64,000 nt of DNA, from NCBI GenBank assembly GCA_037893245.1, contig JBAIAA010000252.1, forward strand, positions 340,501 through 404,500, given 5' to 3'. The translations under genes and the position numbers were made by a program. Positions 46,101-59,055 of this stretch are shown here, piece after piece (the stretch's first letter is position 1; each line of letters begins with the position of its first letter). The stretch comes from Crossaster papposus (taxonomy: Eukaryota; Echinodermata; Asteroidea; Velatida; Solasteridae). The notes under the pieces are model-generated. The model was not told the DNA's origin, did not search any database, and worked only from the letters and a program-made list of their open reading frames with translations.

Positions 46101-49086
46101 TGAGTTGCAGCAATCAGTAAACGCTGGGCTGCATTAGGAGTATATTTCTGAGCTTAATACAAGGTCAATTAATACTAACCTTAAGACGGTCCAAGGACTG
46201 ACCCTTATACCTTCAAATTCTTCCCTCACATTTTCCACACGTAGCTTATTTCTTTCTGGTTGCTTGTGGTTCTGCTTGAGTTTGAGGATTGCACATTATT
46301 TTGATTTCAATCTCGGCCGCATTAACTTATACGAGGAAAATTTCAAACAAGAGAGAAAAAACAAATTAACTACGGATAGGGAATTGGTAGATGTTTTATT
46401 AATGGTTTATTGCTCAAAGAAAAATCTTTAAACACAATATTGTAATTAGCTTCTATCGTTGGATGATATTGTGACCTGATCTTGTGCTTTGACAACGCCA
46501 TCTAAAACGACTGTTTGGTCAAAATGACCTTCAATCATTATCCCGGATATTGCCACGTACTTCCCAAGTGCCATTTTGGTGCACAATCAAACTACGTCCG
46601 TCGTCACAAATCCTCCCTGCCTGATACCCAAGCCTTATTTTCATCAACGCGTATTATCGCTCAAATCCGCAAATCATAATTGTGATTTCACAAGATATTT
46701 TACACCGAGTGTGCATATACAATGACCACTATCTGACGGTTTTGTCAACATGATCTGACGGCGGATTTAACGCTTACGGCGGGAATCGTAATAGTTGGAC
46801 GGGAAGATTGTTCACTTGCACCCTCAGATCAACCGGATGCCTACATATAATTGGTAGGTCACACTGTGCAGAATAAAAAAAAAGTGTGGCTCATTTTGTT
46901 TGGTCAGGAAATATTATCAAAATCATACAGTTCACACCGAGCCGGTTTATCTCATAAATTACAACTATTTAAACAGCTGTTCGTAATTTTTGCCGACTAG
47001 AATTCTTCTTTGGAAGTATCCAGAAATTCCAAGGCTTTTTCCTTGGCAGACCAATTAGATTACAAGATGTCGTCGTCTCTTTGTTGGCATGTTCAAGAAA
47101 CTGATTGATTTGGTCAATTGCTCTCAGGTTCCAGTAGAAATCATGTTAGAGTTGAACGATCTATTCCCAGGGTTATTAGACACAATGAACCATGGGATGG
47201 TTCCGCCTCCTACATGCTGATGGAAATCATTAAAGTTCATGGAGTGTAATTGTTTTAACGTATCCTAGAAAATGCATTTTGTGTCTCATTTAACCTTATT
47301 TTCAATTTTCGTTAATTGTGACATTTTCAAGAGCACAAATAGTTGAGAGTTTTGGTTATTTTTGCTGTCGTAATTGTAGTTCTTCGTTGTGCCATAATTA
47401 TGTCAGTTAATTACTAATAAGTAAATGTTGGCTTCACATTTTGAACATAAACCACTAAAAAGAAACATCGCACCAACAGCGCCCCCATACAGTTGTCCAG
47501 TCCAGAAAAGCATGGAAATAATTGTTATACCTCAACAATTTGTTTTTATTAAATTAAGCAAAAGGGACGTCAAATAGTTTTCATACAATTAAAACAATTA
47601 AGAGGAGCATAAAGTTACACAAAATGTGTTTTAGGAAAAATCTATCGTGTGGAATAATCCAGTATGTTAAAATTGGCGATATATAGTTTGCTGAGTAATG
47701 GAATTCACTGGTAACGTATTATCAAAGTTTGCGATTTCGAAACTTTTCTCGCTTTCAGGTTTTGTCATATTCAGTTGAAGCTCTCAGCCACTGTGATATT
47801 TTTGTTAAGATGCGTACGTTTTAAGAAGATTAAATCTTCGTGCTCGATGACCATTATGCAAAATGCGCAAGTGCACACATTTCGTGTACAATCAAACTGA
47901 ACGACAGCAATTCGAATACGCAAAACTAGAGATTCTATTCCATCTCTTTCTTCAAGGCTTGCAAGTCCTTTCTTCATAAACTATTTTGTGAAGTCTATTT
48001 CACGAGGTAACAATAACACGATTAACTGATTTTTGAAATCGGCACAGATTGACAGTCGCACCGTGATCTCGGGGAAGACTCATTAATTAATGTTCACTAT
48101 TCAGTCTCTCATGAACTGCAAACTGCATCGGCACGATTTCATGTCTATGGCATTTACCACAGCCAACCTTTAAATTAAACGAGGCTGACATAGAATTAAC
48201 ATAAAGGCAGGATCTAGAACCTGCCAGCCCGTCCTAGAGTGTCCAACATTCCATTCTTCTTGTTCAGAAAGCTAGAACGAAAAGAAGTTTTTTAAAGGTT
48301 AACAGGCTTGATTTTGTTTTTAAAAAATCTTCAATGAGACAAATCTAAAAGCTACAGTGCAAATTTTACGAAGTATGGAATAAAATAATACTATATACTC
48401 AAATTTTTTATTTTTTTTTACACCAGCAGAAGCCCTCTTTTTGACCTCAAAATTTTGAAAAATACCGTCATTACCTGATTAGATGCGACACAATGAGTTG
48501 CTATATTGTGGCAATACTCGGCTTTAAGCCCGAGTAATTCCATTATAATCTATACCTCTGGCTTGGTTTCCTCACCGTGACCAATGGCCACATACCCCGG
48601 GGTTGATTGTCCATCACTGTTTGCTAATTTAAACTCCTTAATGAAGGGACCAGACTTGCATTGAGATCTTATCCGTCCACTTGATGAAGATCGGTGCCAA
48701 ACTCATTGCCTTTTTTGTTTAATTATATTTACAGCGACACGTGGTTATGAGTTTTTATAGCCGGAAACGACTGCATGATCAGTAAAAGGAACGGTAAAGG
48801 TAAGTACGTGTATAGTAATATTTATATTGTGTTTTGTGGTTACAAAAATCCCTGAAACTATATTGTCAGTGTATTCAGCATGGGACCGTTTCATTTTAGT
48901 CAATCATTTACTGTATGAAGAAGTTGAATTTATACAAATACAATGAATAAAAACTATATATTATATCTAAGAGGGCAAGTCCAAGAAATCGCACAGGCTC
49001 GTAAACGAAAACGTAACCCTCTAAGATATTTTTGTTCTATTTTGTTGGGCATCTCTAAGGAGAACGAACATGTATTGTACGTTATT
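40140..49086. other. Long intergenic stretch without recognisable genes
   Basis: Open frames are at most about 110 codons, with no domain that I recognise and no convincing splice-site pairs. Besides the TTAA MITE at 41725-42176 there is a C-run at about 44741-44754. Base use is AT-rich throughout. Non-coding RNA genes or regulatory DNA cannot be excluded by eye. Confidence 0.5.
41725..42176. mobile_element. TTAA-flanked MITE, copy 2 with duplicated left end
   Basis: It is flanked by TTAA at 41721-41724 and 42177-42180. The left end AGCCAGTATACACCATTGTA is followed 55 bp later by a second copy of the same end (AGGTAGGATACACCATTGGT), so the left terminus is present twice. The right end is AATTGGTGTATCATACCT. 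The interior matches 27222-27612. A shorter related piece is seen at about 63249-63290. Confidence 0.78.
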
Positions 49087-49265
49087 AGCTGTTTCGGCAT
49101 TTCAGCCGAAACAGCTATTGTTTTCGTTAAAGTTTTTTTTATTCTTTTTTTTAGCTGTTTCGGTTTTTCACCGAAACAGCTTTTGTTTTCGTTCTGGTTT
49201 TTTTTTTTTTTTTTTTTTTTTTAGCTGTTTCGGTTTTTCACCGAAACAGCTTTTGTTTTCGTTCT

Positions 49266-49306
<41 letters not shown>

Positions 49307-49350
49307 CTGTTTCGGCATTTCAGCCGAAACAGCTTTTGTTTTCGTTAAAG

Positions 49351-49381
<31 letters not shown>

Positions 49382-49390
49382 CCTCTTTCA
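49087..49390 (+). repeat. Cluster of four 5' hairpins in poly-T
   Basis: AGCTGTTTCGG...CCGAAACAGCT hairpins start at 49087, 49153, 49223 and 49305. Each is followed by TTTTGTTTTCGTT or close to it, then AAAG or CTGG, then 15-35 T. Two have the loop ATTTCA and two have GTTTTTCA-type loops, so at least two subfamilies are mixed. Only the last is followed by satellite modules and a CTAG end at 50227. Confidence 0.85.
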
Positions 49391-50189
49391 GACTTTTTCC
49401 CATAGGATTTGTACACGTTTGTTCTGGCATAGCACTTTGACACTTTGGTAAATCCGATCGACTTGAAACTTGGCATATATTTAGACAACCACCCAAGGAC
49501 GGTCCTAGAAGAAATTCGTCGCGATTACGTCATTCAAGGTCACGTGACGTCATGTTAAAGGTAAAATTTTCCCCATAGGTTTTGTACACGTTTTTCTTCA
49601 GACTATTGACTTTGACACTTTGGTAAATCCGACCGACTTGAAACTTGGCATACACTTAGAACACCAGCCCCAGATGTTTCTGAAAGAAATTCGGCGCGAT
49701 TGTGTCATTCAAGGTCACGTGACGTGACGTTAAAGGTGCAATTTTTTTCCCCATAGGGTTTGCACACGTTTTTCTTTAGACTATTGACTTTGACACTTTC
49801 GTAAATTTGATCGACTTCAGACTTAGCGCATACCTCGACCAGCATCCCCAGGAAGGCCAAGGGAAAAATCGTAATAATGACGTCATCGTGGGTCATGTGA
49901 CGTCACATTAAAGGTTCAGTTTTAAGGACCCTCTATCTCTAGAAGTACATGTCCGATTGGGGTCAAACTTGGTATGCAAGTATTCCAGGATGTGTTACAG
50001 ACGAAAATTAAGATGACATCATATGACATCATCGGGTATCATGTGACGTCACATTAAAGGTTAAATTTTCCCCATAGGATTTGTACACGTTTTTTTCAAC
50101 CAATTTATCTTTGGCACTAAATTCGATCGACTTTAGACTTGGCACACACTTAGACCACCACACAAATATTGAAAGGCATTGTAGACATG

Positions 50190-50227
50190 CGAAACAGCTC
50201 TGTGTTTGTCCACAAACACATTTCTAG
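50190..50227 (+). repeat. First Helentron-like 3' terminus
   Basis: GAAACAGCTC is followed by the stem TGTGTTTG-TCCA-CAAACACA and then TTTCTAG, with CTAG at 50224-50227 followed by T. Matching ends finish at 51102, 52244, 53245, 54048, 54914, 55624, 56478, 57197 and 57917. Confidence 0.8.
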
Positions 50228-53209
50228 TTTTTTTTTTTTTTTTTTTCCACTTTCAGTGTTTTTACCCATAGGATTTACACACGTTTGTTCTGCCAATACA
50301 CTTTGGCACTTTGCTAAATCCAATCGACTTGAGACTTGGTATACACTTAGACCTCCACCCACAGATGGTCCTAGAAGAAATTTGGCTCGATTGCGTCATT
50401 CAAGGTCACGTGACGTCACGTTAAAGGTTTAATTTTCCCCATAGGTTTTGTACACGTTTTTCTTCAGACTATTGACTTTGGCACTTCGGTAAATCCGACC
50501 AACTTGAAACTTGGCATACACTTAGAATACCACCCCCAGATGTTTCTGAAATAAATATGGCACGATTGCGTCATTCAAGGTCACGTGACGTGAAGTTAAA
50601 GGTGCAATTTTTTTCCCCATAGGGTTTGTACACGTTTTTCTTTAGACTATTGACTTTGACACTTTCGTGAATTTTATCGACTTCAGACTTAGCACATAAC
50701 TCGACCACCATCACCAGGATGGCCAAGGGAAAAATCGTAATAATGACGTCATCGTGGGTCATGTGACGTCACATTAAAGGTTTAGTTTTAAGGACCCTCT
50801 ATCTCTAGAAGTACATGTCCGATTGGGGTCAAACTTGGTATGCAAGTATTCCAGGATGTGTTACAGACGAAAATTAAGATGACATCATGATGACATCATC
50901 GGGTATCATGTGACGTCACATTAAAGGTTCAATTTTTCTCCATAGGATTTGTACATGTTTTTTTCAACTAATTTATCTTTTGCACTTGTGTAAATCCAAT
51001 CGACTTCAGACTTGGCACACACATAGACCTATAGCACACATATTGAAAGTAACGTTAGACAGTCGAAACAGCTCTGTGTTTGTCCACAAACACATGTCTA
51101 GTTTTTCTTTTTTTTCTTATTTGTCATTTTCCCCATAGGATTTGTACACGTTTTTTCTGCCGATACACTTTGACACTTTAATAAATCCGATCGACTTGAG
51201 ACTTGGCATACATTTAGACAACCACCCAAGGACGGTCCTAGAAGAAATTCGTCGCGATTACGTCATTCAAGGTCACGTGACGTCATGTTAAAGGTAAAAT
51301 TTTTCCCATAGGTTTTGTACACGTTTTTCTTCAGACTCTTGACTTTGACACTTTGGTATATCCGACCGACTTGAAACTTGGTGAATACTTAGAACACCAT
51401 CCACAGATGGCTCTTGAAGAAATTCGGTACGATTGCGTCATTCAAGGTCACGTGACGTGACGTTAAAGGTGCAATTTGTTTCCCCATAGGGTTTGTACAC
51501 GTTTTTCTTCAGACTATTGACTTTGTCACTTTCGTAGACTTGATCGACTTGAGACTTAGCACACACCTCGACCACAATCTCTAGGAGGGCCAAGTGTAAA
51601 ATCGTCATGATGACGTCATCGGGGGTCATGTGACGTCACATTAAAGGTGTAGTTTTTAAGACCCTCTATCTCTGGAAGTACAGGTCCGATTGGGGTCAAA
51701 CTTGGTATTCATGTATTCCAGCATGAGTTATAGACAAAAATTAAGATGACATTATGATGACGTCATCGGGTGTCATGTGACGTCACATTAAAGGTGTAGT
51801 TTATAGGACCCTCTATCTCTGAAAGTACATGTCCGATTGGGGTCAAACTTCTTATACAGGTATTCCGGGATATGTTATAGACGAAAATTAGGATGACGTC
51901 ATGATGACATAATCGTGGGTCATGTGACGTCACATTAAAGGTGTAGTTTTTAAGACTCTATATCTCTGGAAGTACAAATCCAATTAGGGTCAAACTTGGT
52001 ATTCAGGTATTCCGGGATGTGTTATAGACGACAATTAAGTTGACGTCATGATGACGTCATCAGGTGTCATGTGATGTCACATTAAAGGTGTAGTTTTCCC
52101 CATAGGATTTGTACACGTTTTTTTCAACTTATATATCTTGGGAAAATTGGAAAATCCAATCGATTTCAGACTTGGCACACACATAATGAAAGTCATCTTA
52201 GACATCCGAAACAGCTCTGTGTTTGTCCACAAACACATGTCTAGTTTTTTCTTTTTTTTTTTTTTTTTTTTCTTTTTTTTCTTTTTAGCTGTTTCGGTTT
52301 TTCACCGAAACAGCTTTTGTTTTCGTTAAAGTTTTTTTTTTTTTTCGTTTTTTTTTTTTTCCACTTTCAGACTTTTTCCCCATAGGATTTGTACACGTTT
52401 TTTCAGCCAATACACTTTGACACTTTGGTAAATCCGATCGACTTGAGACTTGGCATACATTTAGACAACCACCCAAGGACGGTCCTAGAAGAAATTCGTC
52501 GCGATTACGTCACTCAAGGTCACGTGACTTTGCGTTAAAGGTAAAAATTTTCCCCATAGGTTTTGTACACGTTTTTCTTCACACTATTGACTTCGACACT
52601 TTGGTACATCCGATCGACTTGAAACTTGGCATACACTTAGAACATCACCCACAGATGGTCTTGGAAGAAATTCGGCACGATTGCGTCATTCAAGGTCACG
52701 TGACGTCAAGTTAAAAGTTTAATTTGTCCCCCATAGGTTTTGTACACGTTTTTCTTTAGACTATTGACTTTGACACTTAGTAAATCCGATCGACTTGATA
52801 CTTGGCACACACATAGACCACCATCCACAGACTGTTGTAGGAGAAATTCGGCACAATTGCGGCATTCAAGGTCACGTGACGGCACGTTAAAAGTTCAATG
52901 TTCCCCCCATAGGTTTTGTACACGTTTTTCTTCAGACTATTGACTTTGGCACTTTGGTAAATCCGATCGACTTGAGACTTAGTATACCTTTAGAACATCA
53001 CTCATAGATGGTTCTGGAAGAAATTCGGCACGATTGCGTCATTCAAGGTCATGTGACGTCACGTTAAAGGTTCAATTTGTCTCCCATAGGTTTTGTACAC
53101 GTTTTTCTTTAGACTATTGACTTTGACACTTTAGTAAATCTGATCGACTTGAGACTGGGCACACACAAAAGACCACCACACACATATTGAAAGTAATTTT
53201 AGACACTCG

Positions 53210-53290
53210 AAACAGCTCTGTGTTTGTTCACAAACACATGTCTAGTTAGCTGTTTCGGTTTTTCACCGAAACAGCTTTTGTTTTCGTTAA
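53210..53290 (+). repeat. Direct junction of one element's 3' end with the next 5' hairpin
   Basis: CTAG at 53242-53245 is followed after only TT by AGCTGTTTCGG at 53248. The two termini abut without the usual long poly-T. At 55624/55630 and 57917/57925 the gap is also just a few T. These junctions define the element ends. Confidence 0.8.
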
Positions 53291-53292
53291 AG

Positions 53293-53338
<46 letters not shown>

Positions 53339-54914
53339 CCACTTTCAGTGTTTTTACCCATAGGATTTACACACGTTTGTTCTGCCAATACACTTTGGCA
53401 CTTTGGTAAATCCAATCGACTTGAGACTTGGTATACACTTAGACCTCCACCCACAGATGGTCCTAGAAGAAATTTGGCTTGATTGCGTCATTCAAGGTCA
53501 CGTGACGTCACGTTAAAGGTTTAATTTTCCCCATAGGGTTTGTACACGTTTTTCTTTAGACTATTGACTTTGGCACTTCGGTAAATCCGACCGACTTGAA
53601 ACTTGGCATACACTTAGAACACCACCCCCCAGATGTTTCTGAAAGAAATTCGGCACGATTGCGTCATTCAAGGTCACGTGACGCCACATTAAAGGTTCAC
53701 ATTTTACTCCCATTGGTTTTGTACACGTTTTTCTTTAGACTATTGACTTTGACACTTTAGTAAATCCGATCGACTTGAGACTTGGCACACACTTAGACCA
53801 CCATCAACAGACGGCCCTAGAATAAATTCGGCACGATTACGTCATTCAAGGTCACGGGGCGTCACGTTAAAGTTTCAATTTTTGTCCCATAGGTTTTGTA
53901 CACGTTTTTCTTTAGACTATTGCCTTTGACACTTTAGTAAATCTGATCGACTTGAGACTTGGCACACACAAAAGACCACCACACACATATTGAAAGTAAT
54001 TTTAGACACTCGAAACAGCTCTGTGTTTGTCCACAAACACATGTCTAGTTTTTCTTTTTTTTCTTTTTTGTCATTTTCCCCATAGGATTTGTACACGTTT
54101 TTTCTGCAAATACACTTTGACACTTTGGTCTATCCGATCGACCTGAGACTTGGCATACATTTAGACAACCACCCAAGGAAGGTCCTAGAAGAAATTCGTC
54201 GCGATTCCGTCATTCAAGGTCACGTGACGTCATGTTAAAGATAACATTTTCCCCATAGGTTTTGTACACGTTTTTATTTAAACTGTTGAATTTGACACTT
54301 TAATAAATGCGATCGACTTGAGACTTAGCATACACTTAGAACACCACTCACAGATAGTCCTGGACGAAATTCAGCACGATTGCGTCATTCAAGGTTACGT
54401 GACGTGACGTTAAAGGTGTAATTTTTTTCCCCATAGGGTTTGTACACGTTTGTCTTCAGACTATTGACTTTGACACTTTCGTACATTTGATCGACTCGAG
54501 ACTTAGCACACATCTCGACCACCATCCCCAGGAGGGTCAAGCGAAAAATCGTCATAATGACGTCATCGTGGGTCATCTGACGTCACATTAAAAGTGCAGT
54601 TTTAGGGACCCTCTATCTTTGGAAATACAGGCCCGATTGGGGTCAAGCTTGGTATGCAAGTATTCCAGGATGTGTTACAGACGAAAATTAAGATGACACC
54701 ATGATGACATCATCGGGTGTCATGTGACGTCACATTAAAGGTTCAATTTTCCCCATAGGATTTGTACACGTTTTTTTCAACTAATAATCTTTGACAATTG
54801 TGTAAATCCAATCGACTTCAGACTTGGCACACATATAGACCACCACACATACATATTGAAAGTAACGTTAGACAATCGAAACAGCTCTGTGTTTGTCCAC
54901 AAACACATTTCTAG

Positions 54915-55624
54915 TTTTTCTTTGCCTTTTTTTCCCCATAGGATTTGTACACGTTTGTTCAGACAATACACTTTGACACTTTGGGAAATCCGATCGACTT
55001 GAAACTTGGCATACACTTAGACAACCACCCAAGGACGGTCCTAGAAGAAATTCGTCGCGATTACGTCATTCAAGGTCACGTGACTTCGCGTTAAAGGTTA
55101 AATTTTCCCCATAGGTTTTGTACACGTTTTCCTTCAGACCTTTGACTTTGACACTTTGGTAAATCCGACCGACTTGAAACTTGGCATACACTTAGAACAC
55201 CACCCCTAGATGTTTCTGAAAAAAATTCGGCACGATTGCGTCATTCAAGGTCACGTGACGTCACATTAAAGGTGCACATTTTTCACCCATAGGTTTTGTA
55301 CACGTTTATGTTTAGACTGTTGACTTTGACACTGTAGTAAATCCGATCGACTTGAGACTTGGCACACACTTAGACCACCATCTACAGACGGCCCTAAAAG
55401 AAATTTGGCACGATTACGTCATTCAAGGTCACGGGGCGTCACGTTAAAGTTTCATTTTTCCCCATAGATTTTGTACACGTTTTTCTTTAGACTATTGCCG
55501 TTGACACTTTAGTAAATCTGATCGACTTGAGACTTGGCACACACATAGACCACCACACACACATATTGAAAATAATGTAAGACACTCGAAACAGCTCTGT
55601 GTTTGTCCACAAACACATGTCTAG
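54915..55624 (+). repeat. Higher-order unit, copy 1 (about 0.71 kb)
   Basis: It starts in T-rich DNA with CTTTGCC, holds four 175-bp modules, and ends in the CTAG hairpin. It is nearly identical over its whole length to 56479-57197 and 57198-57917. Confidence 0.85.
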
Positions 55625-55741
55625 TTTTTAGCTGTTTCGGTTTTTCACCGAAACAGCTTTTGTTTTCGTTCTGGTTTTTGTTTTTTTTTTTTTTTTTTAG
55701 CTGTTTCGGTTTTTCACCGAAACAGCTATTGTTTTCGTTCT

Positions 55742-55781
<40 letters not shown>

Positions 55782-56478
55782 CTTTTGTTCTCCATAGGAT
55801 TTGTACACGTTTGTTCAGACAATACACTTTGACACTTTGGTAAATCCGATGGACTTGAGACTTGGCATACACTTAGACAACCACCCAAGGACGGTCCTAG
55901 AAGAAATTCGTCGCGATTACGTCATTCAAGGTCACGTGACTTAGCGTTAAAGGTGAAATTTTCCCCATAGGTTTTGTACACGTTTTTCTTCAGACTATTG
56001 AATTTGACACTTTGGTCAATCCGACCGACTTGAAACTTGCCATACACTCAGAACACCACCACCAGATGTTTCTGAAAGAAATTCAGCACGATTGCGTCAT
56101 TCAAGGTCACGTGACGTCAAGTTAAAGGTTTAATTTGTCCCCCATAGGTTTTGTACACGTTTTTCTTTAGACTCTTGACTTTGACACTTAGTTAATCCGA
56201 TCGACTTGAGACTTGGCACACACATAGACCACCATCCACAGACGATCGTAGGAGAAATTTGGCACGATTACGTCATTCAAGGTTACGGGGTGTCACGTTA
56301 AAGGTTCAATTTTCCCCCATAGGTTTTGTACACGTTTTTCTTTAGACTATTGACCTTGACACTTTAGTAAATCTGATCGACTTGAGACTTGGCACACACA
56401 AAAGATTACCACATACATATTGAAAGTAATTTTAGACACTCGAAACAGCTCTGTGTTTGTCCACAAACACATGTCTAG

Positions 56479-57917
56479 TTTTTTTTTTTTTTCTTTGCCT
56501 TTTTTTCCCCATAGGATTTGTACACGTTTGTTCAGACAATACACTTTGACACTTTGGGAAATCCGATCGACTTGAAACTTGGCATACACTTAGACAACCA
56601 CCCAAGGACGGTCCTAGAAGAAATTCGTCGCGATTACGTCATTCAAGGTCACGTGACTTCGCGTTAAAGGTTAAATTTTCCCCATAGGTTTTGTACACGT
56701 TTTCCTTCAGACCTTTGACTTTGACACTTTGGTAAATCCGACCGACTTGAAACTTGGCATACACTTAGAACACCACCCCTAGATGTTTCTGAAAAAAATT
56801 CGGCACGATTGCGTCATTCAAGGTCACGTGACGTCACATTAAAGGTGCACATTTTTCACCCATAGGTTTTGTACACGTTTATGTTTAGACTGTTGACTTT
56901 GACACTGTAGTAAATCCGATCGACTTGAGACTTGGCACACACTTAGACCACCATCTACAGACGGCCCTAAAAGAAATTTGGCACGATTACGTCATTCAAG
57001 GTCACGGGGCGTCACGTTAAAGTTTCATTTTTCCCCATAGATTTTGTACACGTTTTTCTTTAGACTATTGCCGTTGACACTTTAGTAAATCTGATCGACT
57101 TGAGACTTGGCACACACATAGACCACCACACACACATATTGAAAATAATGTAAGACACTCGAAACAGCTCTGTGTTTGTCCACAAACACATGTCTAGTTT
57201 TTTTTTTTTTTTCTTTGCCTTTTTTTCCCCATAGGATTTGTACACGTTTGTTCAGACAATACACTTTGACACTTTGGGAAATCCGATCGACTTGAAACTT
57301 GGCATACACTTAGACAACCACCCAAGGACGGTCCTAGAAGAAATTCGTCGCGATTACGTCATTCAAGGTCACGTGACTTCGCGTTAAAGGTTAAATTTTC
57401 CCCATAGGTTTTGTACACGTTTTCCTTCAGACCCTTGACTTTGACACTTTGGTAAATCCGACCGACTTGAAACTTGGCATACACTTAGAACACCACCCCT
57501 AGATGTTTCTGAAAAAAATTCGGCACGATTGCGTCATTCAAGGTCACGTGACGTCACATTAAAGGTGCACATTTTTCACCCATAGGTTTTGTACACGTTT
57601 ATGTTTAGACTGTTGACTTTGACACTGTAGTAAATCCGATCGACTTGAGACTTGGCACACACTTAGACCACCATCCACAGACGGCCCTAAAAGAAATTTG
57701 GCACGATTACGTCATTCAAGGTCACGGGGCGTCACGTTAAAGTTTCATTTTTCCCCATAGATTTTGTACACGTTTTTCTTTAGACTATTGCCGTTGACAC
57801 TTTAGTAAATCTGATCGACTTGAGACTTGGCACACACATAGACCACCACACACACATATTGAAAATAATGTAAGACACTCGAAACAGCTCTGTGTTTGTC
57901 CACAAACACATGTCTAG
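56479..57917 (+). repeat. Two tandem higher-order units (719 and 720 bp)
   Basis: Units 56479-57197 and 57198-57917 lie head to tail. By eye they differ at only a couple of positions, for example CCTTTGAC versus CCCTTGAC (near 57430) and CATCTACAG versus CATCCACAG (near 57673). Such identity means very recent duplication or active homogenisation. Confidence 0.9.
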
Positions 57918-57924
57918 TTTTTTT

Positions 57925-58140
57925 TAGCTGTTTCGGTTTTTCACCGAAACAGCTTTTGTAATCGTTAAAGTTTTTTTTTTTCTTTTTTTTTTTTTTTTAG
58001 CTGTTTCGGTTTTTCACCGAAACAGCTTTTGTTTTCGTTAAAGTTTTTTTTTTTTTTTTTTTTTTTTAGCTGTTTCGGTTTTTCACCGAAACAGCTTTTG
58101 TTTTCGTTAAAGTTTTTTTTTTTCTTTTTTTTCTTTTTTT
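57925..58140 (+). repeat. Cluster of three 5' hairpins in poly-T
   Basis: Hairpins begin at 57925, 57999 and 58068, each with TTTTGTTTTCGTTAAAG (the first has AATCG) and a T-run. This mirrors the cluster at 49087-49390. Modules follow to about 58680 but no CTAG terminus is found after them, so the last element lacks its 3' end. Confidence 0.8.
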
Positions 58141-59055
58141 TCTTCAGACTTTTTCCCATAGGATTTGTACACGTTTTTTCTGCCATGGCAATTTGACACT
58201 TTGGTAAATTCGATCGACTTGAAACTTGGCATACACGTAGAACACCACCCACAGATGGTCCTAGAAGAAATTCGTCGCGATTACGTCATTCAAGGTCTCG
58301 TGACTTTGCGTTAAAGGTGATATTTTCCCCATAGGTTTTGTACACGTTTTTCTTCAGACTATCGACTTTGACACTTTAGTAAATCCGATAGACTTGAGAC
58401 TTGAAATACACTTAGAACACCACCCACAGATGATCTTGGAAGAAATTCGGCACGATTGCGTCATTCAAGGTCACGTGAAGTGACGTTAAAGGTTCAAATT
58501 TCCCCCCATAGGTTTTGTATACGTTTTTCTTCAGACTATCGACTTCGACACTTTCATAAATTGGATTGACTTGAGACTTAGCGCACACCTCAACCACCAT
58601 CCCCAGGAGGAGAAGGGGAAAATCGTCATGACGTCATCGTGGGTCATGTGGTGGCAGTTTTTAGGACCCTCGTGGTACAGCTTTGAAGACCCTCTGGCCG
58701 AGTTCGTTTAGTCTGTTTTTGACACACGTACTCGGTTCTCGCGCTCGAACGGCGGGAACGCAACCCGTGAACACTGGACTCAAAACAAGAACACACACAC
58801 CTCCACACGCACACACAGTCGTGAACCACATAACGACCGAGGATCGATATTGTGTTTTCCTTTCTTCCTTTACTTAACCCAATCCCCATTGCTTTGCGCT
58901 TGCACCGTCGATCGAGGACAGAATTCGGACAAGCAAACCGTCGATCGAGGATCCTTTGTTCCCTTTGTTCTCTTTTGTGTTTCGATCCTCGATCGTAATG
59001 CAAGACAAGAACACACAGTCAAGAACAGACCGCCCGGACCCCAACCCTAATGTGC

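Larger units (their letters stand above)
49087..58680 (+). mobile_element. Array of Helentron-like (Helitron2/HINE) elements with internal satellite modules
   Basis: The array contains about 29 copies of a module of roughly 175 bp. Each starts near CCCCATAGGTTTTGTACACG, continues ATCCGATCGACTTGAAACTT and ends GTCATTCAAGGTCACGTGAC. A second module type of about 145 bp begins GGACCCTCTATCTCT. Ten sites carry CGAAACAGCTC followed by the hairpin TGTGTTTGTCCACAAACACA, then TGTCTAG or TTCTAG. Eleven sites carry the hairpin AGCTGTTTCGG...CCGAAACAGCT next to poly-T. The GCTGTTTCG of the latter is the inverse of CGAAACAGC beside the 3' hairpin. An inverted repeat at one end that matches a subterminal segment just before a 3' hairpin ending in CTRR, with insertion next to T, is the plan of Helentron non-autonomous elements. 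No helicase gene is present. Class assignment is inference. Confidence 0.7.

Noticed and set aside
49070..58252. Many frames with poly-Phe or poly-Lys runs and MTHDDVIITIF- or MYKSYGE-type peptides
   Set aside because: They are translations of poly-T tracts and of the satellite modules. The same peptides recur in each module with frameshifts, so they are not genes.
49087..58680. CRISPR array
   Set aside because: Repeats are long (about 175 bp), diverged and not separated by unique spacers. The genome is eukaryotic.
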